Positions 32,346 to 40,937 of a stretch of DNA of 64,000 nt are shown here, one piece after another (the first letter of the stretch is position 1; every line of letters begins with the position of its first letter). Made by a program: the position numbers and the translations under genes. This stretch comes from DASUCS01 sp041166745 (lineage in GTDB: Bacteria; Actinomycetota; Acidimicrobiia; Acidimicrobiales; JACDCH01). The notes beneath the pieces were generated by a model. The model saw only the letters and a list, made by a program, of their open reading frames with translations, was not told where the DNA came from and made no database searches. The stretch is taken from assembly GCA_041166745.1 (NCBI GenBank), contig JBEEGH010000029.1, positions 124,001 to 188,000 on the forward strand, in the 5' to 3' direction.

Positions 32346-34040
32346 ATGATCCTCCTCGACCTCTTGCTCGGTACGATCGCTGGGATCGCCGTCGCCGCGT
32401 TGGTGCTTGCACTGGCTCGGCGTCGCGAAGCGTCGTCCGAGCCGATCTCGACCTTCGTTCCTGAGAACGAGGGGCTTCGTCCCGCTCCCGTCGGCGGCGC
32501 GGATGTCGATCTTGTCGTGCTGCCGCCGGAACGCCTCCCGAAGTTCGCCGATGTCGGCGGGCTGGACGAGGTGAAGGCCGAACTGCGGGACACGCTCGGT
32601 CTCGTCCTGCGCGATCCGGAGCGGGCGCACACCTATCGGGTCACGTGGAACGGCGTGCTCCTCCACGGGCTCCCGGGCACCGGCAAGTCGTTCTTCGCCC
32701 GCGCGCTCGCGGGCGAGCTCGGATGCAGCCTGCTCGAGGTCGATGTCGCCGATCTCGTCACCCGCACCGTCGGCGACGCCCCTCGGCGCGTGCACCGCGC
32801 CTTCGAGACTGCGGCCGCACATCTCCCGTGCGTGCTGCTCTTCGACGAACTCGACGCCGTGGCGACCGCGCGTGGCGATCAACCTGACGGCAGCGCGCGC
32901 GAACTTCTCGCGCAGTTGCTGCAAAGTGTGGAGCAGTGGCGTCAAGAGCCGCGCCTTGTGGTGGTCGCGACCACGAACGACATCGACGCGCTCGACCCCG
33001 CCATCACCCGGGCCGGCCGCTTCGATCGGCACGTGCGCCTCGACCTTCCCGACGAGAAGGGCCGTCTCGCGATACTCGAGGCGGCGTTGCGCCAGCGGCC
33101 CGTGCGCTCTGACCTCGACCTCAGTGACACGGCGCGTCGTTGCGCCGGCCACACGCCCGCGGCGCTCGTACAGGCCGTCGAGCTGGCTGCGCTGCACGCG
33201 ATGCGCGAGGCGACGGGCACGAGCAAGGTCGTGCAGATCTCGGCCGACCATCTCGACGACGCCATCGAACAACGGGGTGGCAAGGACCGTCCGACGGTCG
33301 ACGCATGGTCGTGGGATCAGCTCGTGCTCGACTCGGATGTTCTGGCGGAGCTGCGCAAGACGCAAGAGCTGATCGAGGATCCGGAGCGGTGCGAGCGCTT
33401 GGGGATCGATCCGCCCTCAGGACTGCTGCTCACCGGCCCACCAGGTACGGGCAAGACGACGATCGCCAAAGTGCTCGCGGCCGAGGCCAAGTGCTCGTTC
33501 TACCCCGTGACGGCCGCAGACCTCACGAGTCGCTGGGTCGGTGAGAGCGAGAAGGCGATGGCCCGCCTCTTCCGTCGTGCGCGTGCGAACTGTCCGTCGA
33601 TCGTGTTCATCGACGAGATCGACGCGATCGGTGGAACGCGCGGCAAGCTCGGCGCGTACGACCGCCAGCTCGACCAACTGCTGCTGGAGATCGACGGCAT
33701 GTCGAGCTCGCCGGGCGTGTTCGTGGTGGGCGCCACCAATCGACCGAAGGCCGTCGACCCCGCGCTGCGCCGCGGCGGGCGCTTGTCCCGCACGATCACG
33801 CTGGGTTTGCCCGACGTCGAGCAACGACTTCGCATTCTCCAGCGGTTGACGCAACCGATGCCGCTACGCGGCGTCGACCTCGACGACGTGGCCATCGAGA
33901 CGGAGGGCTACAGCGGCGCGGACCTCAAGGCGTTGCTGCAACAGGCGGCGCTGGAGTCGATGGTGCGCACCGACGACAAACCGTCAGCCGCACCCGGCAT
34001 CACGTCCGCCGATGTGAAACACGCCCTCGGCCACCGCTAG
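32346..34040 (+). CDS. Membrane-anchored double AAA+ ATPase (Cdc48-like)
   Basis: A 564-residue protein. Residues 3-24 form one membrane helix (LLDLLLGTIAGIAVAALVLA), followed by a linker and two AAA modules. Module 1 has Walker A HGLPGTGKS (108-115) and Walker B LLFDELDA (D167, E168), with an arginine finger region TRAGRFDRH. Module 2 has TGPPGTGKTT (363-372), Walker B IVFIDEIDAIG (D423, E424) and RRGGRLSR. The C-terminus carries the AAA lid (GYSGADLKALLQQAALESM). There is no FtsH-type protease domain. The tandem order resembles Cdc48/p97 or the ARC/Mpa group, but the N-terminal anchor replaces their usual N-domains. The substrate is unknown. A palindromic element follows 4 nt after the stop. 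Confidence 0.85.
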   Translation: MILLDLLLGTIAGIAVAALVLALARRREASSEPISTFVPENEGLRPAPVGGADVDLVVLPPERLPKFADVGGLDEVKAELRDTLGLVLRDPERAHTYRVTWNGVLLHGLPGTGKSFFARALAGELGCSLLEVDVADLVTRTVGDAPRRVHRAFETAAAHLPCVLLFDELDAVATARGDQPDGSARELLAQLLQSVEQWRQEPRLVVVATTNDIDALDPAITRAGRFDRHVRLDLPDEKGRLAILEAALRQRPVRSDLDLSDTARRCAGHTPAALVQAVELAALHAMREATGTSKVVQISADHLDDAIEQRGGKDRPTVDAWSWDQLVLDSDVLAELRKTQELIEDPERCERLGIDPPSGLLLTGPPGTGKTTIAKVLAAEAKCSFYPVTAADLTSRWVGESEKAMARLFRRARANCPSIVFIDEIDAIGGTRGKLGAYDRQLDQLLLEIDGMSSSPGVFVVGATNRPKAVDPALRRGGRLSRTITLGLPDVEQRLRILQRLTQPMPLRGVDLDDVAIETEGYSGADLKALLQQAALESMVRTDDKPSAAPGITSADVKHALGHR

Positions 34041-34044
34041 CGGC

Positions 34045-34092
34045 AAATCCCGTGCATAGCGACACAAAAGTGTGTTGCTATGCACGGGATTT
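34045..34092. repeat. 48-bp dispersed palindrome, copy 1
   Basis: The arms AAATCCCGTGCATAGC and GCTATGCACGGGATTT are exact complements. They are followed inward by a G facing T, then ACACA/TGTGT, and a 4-nt loop AAAG. An almost identical copy is at 61134-61181, with identical arms and a different loop. Both lie between the stop codons of convergent genes, here the AAA ATPase and the VOC protein. The candidates are a bidirectional terminator or a REP/MITE-like mobile palindrome. Confidence 0.85.
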
Positions 34093-34103
34093 CGGAATTG
34101 GGG

Positions 34104-34685
34104 TCAGACGGGATCGGGGATGTCGGTGGCGTCTTGGACGAGGTGGGTCGTCGGCGTCGACACGAGCTCGCCACTTGCATAGAGCTCGGAGACCGACGGG
34201 ACGGGATCGGGGTCGGAGAACAATTCGCCGTCGCCGTAGTCAGAGTCGCGGCCCGTCGGATCGATCACCCACCACGATGCCTCGAGTGCGATGCCGTTCG
34301 GATCGTTGAAGTAGATCGAACGCACGAAGCCGTGATCGACGATGTCGGTGACCTCGCAGCCGTTCTCCTTCAGCCGGGCCTGCAAGTCTTCGAGGGCGCG
34401 CTCGTCGGAGAGATTGAGCGAGAGGTGATCGAACTGGATCGCTCGCGGGTCGGGCACCCCGGCCGGCTTGGCGAACGCTCGCACCGGCGACTCCTTGTAC
34501 TCGAAGAAGGCAACCGTCTGTTCGGGTCCGACCTCGAAGAAGTAGTGACGAAACGACCGATTGCCGAGATGAGCGACGAGTCGAGCGCCGAGTACTCCGT
34601 GGTAGAAGCGGACGGTCGTGTCCATGTCGTTGGTGATCAGAGCGAGGTGGTTGACGCCCCGCCACCGAGGTTGCTCAGCAGGCAT
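34104..34685 (-). CDS. VOC (glyoxalase/bleomycin resistance/dioxygenase) family protein
   Basis: A 193-residue protein with vicinal oxygen chelate folds: GVNHLALITNDMDTTVRFYH at the start, HYFFEVGPEQTVAFFEY, FDHLSLNLSDERALEDLQ and SIYFNDPNGIALEASWW. Histidines and glutamates at the metal positions appear retained. It could be a dioxygenase, isomerase or lyase. It is the last gene of a co-directional run and lies 26 nt after the maleylacetate-reductase-like gene, which favours a role in aromatic catabolism; this is inference. Confidence 0.82.
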   Translation of the reverse strand: MPAEQPRWRGVNHLALITNDMDTTVRFYHGVLGARLVAHLGNRSFRHYFFEVGPEQTVAFFEYKESPVRAFAKPAGVPDPRAIQFDHLSLNLSDERALEDLQARLKENGCEVTDIVDHGFVRSIYFNDPNGIALEASWWVIDPTGRDSDYGDGELFSDPDPVPSVSELYASGELVSTPTTHLVQDATDIPDPV

Positions 34686-34711
34686 GGTGCGACGATACCG
34701 CTGCGGACGTG

Positions 34712-35818
34712 TCAGTACGCCGCCGACAGGATGGTTCGAGCGTCGTCCTCGCTCACCGGCCGGATGTTGTTGCGTACGTTGTGGTTGGCCTGCGAGAGCC
34801 GGGCCACGGCGTCGAGATCCTCGAGCGTCACGCCACACTCGCCCAATCCTGAAGGCAATCCGAGCCGTTGGACGAGCGCGGTCACCGCACCCGCGGGATC
34901 GTCGGGTGTTCCGATCGCCTCTCCCAATCGCTCCAGCTCGTCGTACGCAGCCACCGCGTTGTAGCGGATCGCGTGCGGGAGGATCATCGCGTTCGCCAAA
35001 CCGTGCGCAATGCCGGTGCGCCCACCGACGAGCTGCGACAGCCCATGGTGCACTCCCATCGATCCGTTCTGCAGGCAGCGGCCGGCCAGGGCGGCGCCTT
35101 CGAGCATCGACGCGCGCACGTCGACGTCGCCGGGATCGTCGACGACGAGCGGCAACGCGTTCACGATGCGCTTCGCGCCCGCGAGCCCGATGGCTTCGGC
35201 CTCGGGCGTGCGACTCGGTGAGTAGACGACCTCGACACAGTGCGCGAGCGCGTTCATCCCCGTCTCTGCGCTGACACGCGGCGGTGTCGACAGCGTCAGC
35301 TCCGGGTCGTAGATCGCGCCCATCGGCGTGATCGTCGGCCCGCCCGCTCCCGTCTTCTGGCGCGCTGTCGGATCTGTCATGCCGAAGAAGCCCGTCAGCT
35401 CGGCACCCGAGTAGGTCGTGGGGATGGCGATGTGCGGCAGCGCCGGCCGATCGGCGTACGAGGCGCCGGGTGTGCCCGCTTCCTGCTCGGTGAAGAAGCA
35501 CACGGCCTTGCCCATGTCGGCGCAGGAGCCGCCGCCGAACGAAACCACCGCGTCGACCGCGTCGCGGCGCGCCTGCTGCACGGCCCGCTGCACCGAAGGC
35601 ACGGGGACATGCGACGTGACCTCGGCGAAGGTCGACACGAGCGTCGATCCGAGCGCGGCCCGAACGCGGGCACCGTCATCCGAATCGTTCCGGCCTTCGG
35701 TGGTGACGAGCAGCACGCGTCGAGCGCCGAGCGCCTTCAGCAGGTCGCTCACCCGTTTCACCGCGCCGGGGCCGAACACGAGTTGCTGCGCGAAGCCAGT
35801 GTGCGTCCACGGCCTCAC
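34712..35818 (-). CDS. Maleylacetate reductase-like iron-containing alcohol dehydrogenase
   Basis: A 368-residue group III alcohol dehydrogenase family member. Cofactor-loop residues are in VVSFGGGSCADMGKAV, and AIPTTYSGAELTGFFG is characteristic of maleylacetate reductases. Further landmarks are AETGMNALAHCVEVVYS and the HHGLSQLVGGRTGIAHG histidine cluster. Maleylacetate reductase feeds hydroxyquinol or chlorocatechol ring-cleavage products into 3-oxoadipate. GTG 35818 starts one base after the phosphatase stop. No ring-cleavage dioxygenase was positively identified next to it. Confidence 0.85.
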   Translation of the reverse strand: MRPWTHTGFAQQLVFGPGAVKRVSDLLKALGARRVLLVTTEGRNDSDDGARVRAALGSTLVSTFAEVTSHVPVPSVQRAVQQARRDAVDAVVSFGGGSCADMGKAVCFFTEQEAGTPGASYADRPALPHIAIPTTYSGAELTGFFGMTDPTARQKTGAGGPTITPMGAIYDPELTLSTPPRVSAETGMNALAHCVEVVYSPSRTPEAEAIGLAGAKRIVNALPLVVDDPGDVDVRASMLEGAALAGRCLQNGSMGVHHGLSQLVGGRTGIAHGLANAMILPHAIRYNAVAAYDELERLGEAIGTPDDPAGAVTALVQRLGLPSGLGECGVTLEDLDAVARLSQANHNVRNNIRPVSEDDARTILSAAY

Positions 35819-35819
35819 G

Positions 35820-36371
35820 TCAGAGCACCTCCGTCTTGTCAGCCTCCGCCGGAGCGGCGACCAGCATCAGTGACTGTCCGTCGCTCTCGAGCATCGTCGT
35901 CGAGCAGTTGCCGATTCGCAGACAGACGACTCGGTCGTCGACCGTTGCCGCGCCGATGGCGACGTTGATGGCGATGAAGTGCGTGATGACGACACAGTCC
36001 TCGCGCATCGACAGCAAGCAGGCCAGCACGGCGGCGCGCCATGCCTGCTGGTCCGCGGGCATGTCGGACCATTCGCTGCCGATCACGCTCGCCAGCCATG
36101 GTCCCCGAGTCGCCAGATCGTGGTCGGGGGCCTTGATCTCACCAACGTCGGGCTCGACCGCGGGCTGCACGTTCCATTGCTCTGCGATCGGCACCGCGGT
36201 CTCTCGACACCGTCGGAGCGGACTGGTGAGTATCGGCAAAGGGCCCAGCGGTTTCAGCGATTCGGCGACGTGCCGCGCCTGCGCGCGGCCAAGGTCTGAC
36301 AACCCCGGGTCGAGATCGTCGCCCCACCCCGCCGCGGCATCGCCGTGGCGAACGAGGATCAGCCGATTCAC
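35820..36371 (-). CDS. Histidine phosphatase family protein
   Basis: A 183-residue phosphoglycerate-mutase-like phosphatase. The catalytic motif is LILVRHGDAAA at the N-terminus, with R in TSPLRRCRETA and H in VVITHFIAINVAIG. GTG 36371 overlaps the PIG-L family stop by 4 nt (GTGA), so the two are coupled. The physiological substrate is unknown. Confidence 0.85.
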   Translation of the reverse strand: MNRLILVRHGDAAAGWGDDLDPGLSDLGRAQARHVAESLKPLGPLPILTSPLRRCRETAVPIAEQWNVQPAVEPDVGEIKAPDHDLATRGPWLASVIGSEWSDMPADQQAWRAAVLACLLSMREDCVVITHFIAINVAIGAATVDDRVVCLRIGNCSTTMLESDGQSLMLVAAPAEADKTEVL

Positions 36372-37150
36372 AGCAGGTTGGTCTCGGTGATGCCCGGACC
36401 TTGCCCGTCGCGGATGAACCATTCGGTTCCGAACCCGATGGCGAAGCCTTCGGGCGGCATCTGCAAGAAGAACGACTGCTCGCTGATCTGGCTTCCGTGC
36501 GCCTGCATCGCGCGACGCTTGTGATCGAGGAACTCCGACACGTCGACGGCGCCCGTGATGACCGACTCCGGCGAACCGAAGTCTGGAGCGGCCTCGAAGT
36601 CCGGCATCTCCGTGCCCTCCGGCATCATCGACGCCCCCTCACGCATGCCTCGAATGATGTGATCGCGATTGATCGTTGATTGGTACACCTTCGGCGTCGC
36701 CGCGATCTCGGCCGCTCGCTTGCCAACGCGGTGCACTTGGATGTGATCAGGGTGGCCGTACCCGCCGTGATCGTCGTAGATCGTGATCACGTCGGCGTTC
36801 TCCTCGCGCAGGATCGTCGCGAGCCGCTCCGCAGCCTCCTCGACGTCTGCCGTCCAGAACGAACCGGGCTTGTCGTTTTCGGGCGTGTCGATCATTCCGG
36901 AGTCGACGTAGCCGAGGAACTCGAGACGCTGGACACCGAGAATCTCGGCAGCCGCCTGGGTCTCCTTGACGCGTCGCTGCCACAATTCTTCGCCGGCGTC
37001 GAGGAAACCCTCGGGGACCTCGCCGTGCTCGCCCTTGGTCGCGACCACGAGCACCACGCGGTGCCCTTCCTTGGCCGCCTTCGCCATCACACCACCAGTG
37101 GCGATGCATTCGTCATCCGGGTGGGCGTGGAAGCAGACCAGGGTTGCCAT
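36368..37150 (-). CDS. PIG-L family deacetylase/amidase (mycothiol S-conjugate amidase or MshB-like)
   Basis: A 260-residue zinc hydrolase. The metal site AHPDDE is at residues 9-14 and the second cluster GYGHPDHIQVHR is in the middle. C-terminal features (RRAMQAHGSQISEQSFFLQM) resemble actinobacterial Mca, which cleaves mycothiol conjugates during detoxification, more than MshB; that distinction is uncertain. Being in an operon with catabolic enzymes would suit removal of electrophiles conjugated to mycothiol. Confidence 0.85.
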   Translation of the reverse strand: MATLVCFHAHPDDECIATGGVMAKAAKEGHRVVLVVATKGEHGEVPEGFLDAGEELWQRRVKETQAAAEILGVQRLEFLGYVDSGMIDTPENDKPGSFWTADVEEAAERLATILREENADVITIYDDHGGYGHPDHIQVHRVGKRAAEIAATPKVYQSTINRDHIIRGMREGASMMPEGTEMPDFEAAPDFGSPESVITGAVDVSEFLDHKRRAMQAHGSQISEQSFFLQMPPEGFAIGFGTEWFIRDGQGPGITETNLL

Positions 37151-37161
37151 CGCCCTGAACC

Positions 37162-38013
37162 CTAGAAGGCCGCGAACACAAACAGCACTCCGAGGGGGAT
37201 CACGAGCCAGCCGACGACGGTGAGGATGATGGCGTACACCGCGAATTGCTGTGCGTCGTCTTCAGGCGGTTTGCCACAGCGACCGATCGTCTCCCACAGC
37301 GCCTTCAGAGGGTCCTGCACGGTGATGCGGATGCGATGGTGGGCTACCGCGGCCCCTCGCAGGATCATCCACGAGAGTCCCCCGAGCACGAGGAACGCGG
37401 CGGCAACCGCGATCGTCGCCGCCAACCGGGAGCCGACGACCGCCTCCGAGAGCACGCGAAACCCCGAGGCCACGCCGGAGATGACGGCACCACCGAGCAG
37501 AAAGGTGGGCACACCGATGGGGTTGCCCTTGTACGTCGATGCGACGCGCTCGGCGTCGAGACGGGCGCGGATCATCGGCATCCGCGATGGGTCGTCCGGC
37601 GCGAACCACGCGAGGCGTCGCGTGTACAGATTGCGGATCGCGTCGACCACGTCGGCTTGGTGGTTGCGCACGATGAAACGCGTGACGAGTTGTACGCCGA
37701 ATTCAGCGATCGGCTTGAGCGGCCCGAGACGGGGAACCGGCGGCACCCGCGCCCCGTTGCGGTCGAGTACTTCGAGCGATCGCATGGCGAGCACGTGGGC
37801 TTCGGTGAATCGCTCCGGATGACCGAGGGGCCGTTGTGCCGAGAGTTCGAGAACGATCTGCGCTTCGACGGGATCGTGGGCGCCGAGCTTGTTGAGCAAC
37901 CGCTCGGTGGCATCCGTGTCGGCTCCGGTGCGCAAGACCCGAAACTGCTCGAGCTGCTGCGACAGCTCGTCGAGCACCAGGGGCCGCTCGCTCTTCGCCC
38001 CCGGTTCGGCCAT
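37162..38013 (-). CDS. Membrane protein of unknown function
   Basis: A 283-residue protein. A soluble, charged N-terminal part (to about 165) is followed by three hydrophobic segments, about 168-185, 198-222 and 258-281, the last at the extreme C-terminus (AIILTVVGWLVIPLGVLFVF). No family was recognised. It stands between the cupin gene (25 nt upstream) and the PIG-L gene (11 nt downstream) in the same transcription direction. Confidence 0.68.
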   Translation of the reverse strand: MAEPGAKSERPLVLDELSQQLEQFRVLRTGADTDATERLLNKLGAHDPVEAQIVLELSAQRPLGHPERFTEAHVLAMRSLEVLDRNGARVPPVPRLGPLKPIAEFGVQLVTRFIVRNHQADVVDAIRNLYTRRLAWFAPDDPSRMPMIRARLDAERVASTYKGNPIGVPTFLLGGAVISGVASGFRVLSEAVVGSRLAATIAVAAAFLVLGGLSWMILRGAAVAHHRIRITVQDPLKALWETIGRCGKPPEDDAQQFAVYAIILTVVGWLVIPLGVLFVFAAF

Positions 38014-38038
38014 GACGGCCGACGGTACCCCTCCTGAC

Positions 38039-38419
38039 CTAATGCGTCGTGTAATCGATGGGCGCGGCGCCCTTCACCCCCACCGCGAAGCAGAAGCAGT
38101 GGATCGGCACATCACCGGTGGGACGCAGGCTGTGCACCGCGTCGGGTGGGATGTACACGAGGTCGCCGGGCACGACATCGCGATGCTCGCCCCCGATCGT
38201 CATTACACCCTCACCGGTCATCACGAAATAGAACTCGTGCGTCGGGTGCGTGTGTGGAAAGACCTCTCCTCCGACTGCGACCTCGAACTCGTTGGCGAGC
38301 TCCAGATAGCCGCCGTCGGTGAGGTCGAGCATCTCCCGGGGACGAATGAGCCACCACACGGGAACCGTCCCGTTGTGCTCGACCTCCGGCTCGACGAGTT
38401 GCACGTTCCGTACGTCCAT
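38039..38419 (-). CDS. Cupin domain protein
   Basis: A 126-residue single-domain cupin. Metal ligands are seen in EVFPHTHPTHEFYFVMTGEG and GDLVYIPPDAVHSLRPTG, the two cupin boxes. Such proteins are dioxygenases, isomerases or sensors. ATG 38419 starts 2 nt after the hydrolase stop. The role is unknown; the operon context suggests small-molecule metabolism. Confidence 0.85.
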   Translation of the reverse strand: MDVRNVQLVEPEVEHNGTVPVWWLIRPREMLDLTDGGYLELANEFEVAVGGEVFPHTHPTHEFYFVMTGEGVMTIGGEHRDVVPGDLVYIPPDAVHSLRPTGDVPIHCFCFAVGVKGAAPIDYTTH

Positions 38420-38421
38420 CT

Positions 38422-39237
38422 CTAGATCCTTCCAAAGAAATCGATCAACGCTCGCACTACTGCCTGGCCGTGGGTGAACACGCCCAGATGACTGGCATCG
38501 GGGATCTCCACGAACCCGGCCTCGGGTATCTCCGCGGCCGCTTCTCGCGCGTATGCCGGCGGCGAGTCGACATCGTGCTCGAACGACAGCACCAAGCACG
38601 GAACCTCGATGTTCGGCCATGCCTTCGTGCGTTCGACATCGTTCGACCACGCGAGGCACGCCTCGTACTGCCCGAGCCGACCCGGATTCGGCCACGGCGG
38701 CAGATCGCCGATCAAGGAGAGCCATCCATCGACGAGCTCACTGTTCTGCAGGTCTCGGTTCGGGAGATACCGCAGCGTCTCCGTCGCGTAGAACAGCGGC
38801 GGCAGGTCGGGGTCGAGCTGCGCGATGTCGCGCTCGACGGTGGTGATCGCCTTCTCCCACGCCGTCGCGACGTTGCAGCTGCCGATGAACGCCGCGCCGC
38901 GCACACGATCAGGATGTTGGATGGCCATCGTCTCCGCCACCCACCCGCCCATCGAGTAGCCCGCGATGCGAACCGAGTCGAGTTCGAGATGGTCGAGCAG
39001 CGACAATGTGTCGTCGACCATGTCGGCTATCGAATACGGCGCCGGCGGTGAGGACGACGGCGCGACTCCACGGTTGTCGAAGGTCACGACCTGATACCCC
39101 GCGGCGACGAGCTCGGGCGCGATCTCCAGGTGCCACCCTGTGGCCGGTTGCCCACAGCCACACACGAGTACGACCGGCTCACCCTTGCCGAACACGTCGT
39201 AGGCCAGCGTCAAGCCGCCGCTGATCAGTTCAGGCAC
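38422..39237 (-). CDS. Alpha/beta hydrolase
   Basis: A 271-residue hydrolase. The oxyanion region is VVLVCGCGQPATGWH, the nucleophile elbow is IAGYSMGGWVAE with the catalytic serine, the acid is in LVLSFEHDVDSPP and the histidine in IPDASHLGVFTHG. It resembles 3-oxoadipate enol-lactonase-like or ester hydrolases, but the substrate cannot be fixed. It starts 6 nt after the SDR stop. Confidence 0.87.
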   Translation of the reverse strand: MPELISGGLTLAYDVFGKGEPVVLVCGCGQPATGWHLEIAPELVAAGYQVVTFDNRGVAPSSSPPAPYSIADMVDDTLSLLDHLELDSVRIAGYSMGGWVAETMAIQHPDRVRGAAFIGSCNVATAWEKAITTVERDIAQLDPDLPPLFYATETLRYLPNRDLQNSELVDGWLSLIGDLPPWPNPGRLGQYEACLAWSNDVERTKAWPNIEVPCLVLSFEHDVDSPPAYAREAAAEIPEAGFVEIPDASHLGVFTHGQAVVRALIDFFGRI

Positions 39238-39243
39238 GCACGC

Positions 39244-40059
39244 TCACTTCTTGAGCGCGGGATGCTGCCGGGCGAGCATCGGCAACAACACCCGGCGCGG
39301 AGTGAGATGAGCAACGGCCGCGCCCACACGGTTGGCAAAACCGGGGATCACGACGGCGTGATTCCTGTCGAGACCCTTGATCGCCGCCTTGGCCACATCA
39401 GCCGCGGACACCCACATGAACTTCGGCAGTGCGTTCGACGACTCTTCCTCCGTGAAACCGGCGGCTTCGCTGAACTCGGTCTCGACCGGACCAGGGCACA
39501 GCACGGTCATCGTCACGCCGCTGCCCTTGAGCTCGGCACGCGTTGCTCGGCTGTACGACAGCACGAACGCCTTCGCTCCCCCGTAGCCCGCTTGCCCGGG
39601 TAGCGGCTGGAACGCGGCGGTCGACGCAACATTCAACACCGCTCCGTGGCCGCGCTCGACCATGCCCGGCACGAAGATGCTGCAGAGATGGACAATGGCC
39701 TCCACGTCGGTGCGGATCATCGCGATGTCGCGCTCCGGCGCACTGCGGTGCACCGCGCCGGTGGTGCTCAGTCCCGCGTTGTTCACGAGCACATCGACGG
39801 TGAGCCCGCGGCTCGCCAACTCAGATGCAATGCGGCTGCGTGAGTCTTGATCGGTGAGGTCGGCGGTGATGACCTCCGCGCGCACACCGTGGGCCTTCGC
39901 GAGTTCGTCGGCCAGCACCCGGAGGCGGTCCTCACGACGGGCGACGAGGGTGACGCCGAGACCCCGCTTGGCGAGACCACGCGCGAGCTCCGCCCCGATT
40001 CCGGAGGACGCTCCCGTCACGATCGAAGTTCGGTCCGGAGCAGGTTTCGGCAATGCCAT
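39244..40059 (-). CDS. Short-chain dehydrogenase/reductase
   Basis: A 271-residue classical SDR. The cofactor motif is IVTGASSGIGAELARGLAKRG, followed by ADLT and VLVNNAGLS; the catalytic residues are in LNVASTAAFQ and YGGAKAFVLSYS. ATG 40059 is used; a longer frame upstream is not conserved in character. It heads the co-directional run that ends with the VOC gene at 34104. The adenosine-binding loop (VARREDRL) suggests NADPH. Confidence 0.88.
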   Translation of the reverse strand: MALPKPAPDRTSIVTGASSGIGAELARGLAKRGLGVTLVARREDRLRVLADELAKAHGVRAEVITADLTDQDSRSRIASELASRGLTVDVLVNNAGLSTTGAVHRSAPERDIAMIRTDVEAIVHLCSIFVPGMVERGHGAVLNVASTAAFQPLPGQAGYGGAKAFVLSYSRATRAELKGSGVTMTVLCPGPVETEFSEAAGFTEEESSNALPKFMWVSAADVAKAAIKGLDRNHAVVIPGFANRVGAAVAHLTPRRVLLPMLARQHPALKK

Positions 40060-40136
40060 GGGCGCCGATGGTAGGCCCGACGGCGCGTCGACCGACGTAG
40101 CGTCCGTCGCCCGCTTACCATCCGCATCGATCTCGC

Positions 40137-40937
40137 ATGAACGACCGCGCCGCCCATCACACCGAGTTCGACTACCTGAAGCGCAATCAGGACGCGTGGA
40201 ACGTCGACGCCGCGAACTACGTGGACGCCGGCCGCCGGAACTGGTCATCCGAACCGAGCTGGGGCATGTTCGGCATTCCCGAGAGCGACCTCGGCCTGCT
40301 GGCCGACGTCAACGGTGCCGACGTCGTCGAGCTCGGTTGCGGAACGGGCTACATCTCTTCGTGGATCGCGCGTCTCGGTGGCCGACCTGTCGGTGTGGAC
40401 CCGACACCCAACCAACTGGCGAGCGCGCGGCAGTTCCAAGGCGAGTTCGAGGTCTCATTCCCGTTGATTCGGGGCGCGGGCGAGCAGGTGCCGCTGCGCG
40501 ATGCGTGCTGCGATCTCGTGATCAGTGAGTACGGCGCGGCGATCTGGAGCGATCCGTACCGATGGATACCCGAAGCCGCCAGGCTGCTGCGACCCGGAGG
40601 CGAGCTCATCTTCCTCGGCAACGGCACGATCATGATGTTGTGCGTTCCCGACGAGGACGGCGTGCCCGCGGAGAACTGGATGCGACGGCCGTACTTCGGG
40701 ATGCATCGGTTCGAGTGGCCGGACGATCCATCGGTCGAATTCCACCTCGGATACGGCGACTGGATCAGGTTGCTCCGGAGCAACGGATTCGTCGTCGAAG
40801 ACCTCATCGAGCTGCGGCCCGCGGAGGACGCAACGACGCGCTACGAGTTCGTCACGACCGAGTGGGCTCGCCAATGGCCGGCTGAGGAGGTGTGGCGCGC
40901 TCGCTACTCCGGCGCGGAGGCGATGAGGAGCAGGTGA
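40137..40937 (+). CDS. SAM-dependent class I methyltransferase
   Basis: A 266-residue methyltransferase. Motif I is VVELGCGTGYISSWIARLGG, motif II is VGVDPTPNQLASARQ and the post-motif is LLRPGGELIFLGNG. The substrate region includes WMRRPYFGMHRFEWPDD. It is divergent from the SDR, with a 77-nt gap. Its last 34 nt overlap the convergent methyltransferase gene on the other strand. Confidence 0.87.
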   Translation: MNDRAAHHTEFDYLKRNQDAWNVDAANYVDAGRRNWSSEPSWGMFGIPESDLGLLADVNGADVVELGCGTGYISSWIARLGGRPVGVDPTPNQLASARQFQGEFEVSFPLIRGAGEQVPLRDACCDLVISEYGAAIWSDPYRWIPEAARLLRPGGELIFLGNGTIMMLCVPDEDGVPAENWMRRPYFGMHRFEWPDDPSVEFHLGYGDWIRLLRSNGFVVEDLIELRPAEDATTRYEFVTTEWARQWPAEEVWRARYSGAEAMRSR

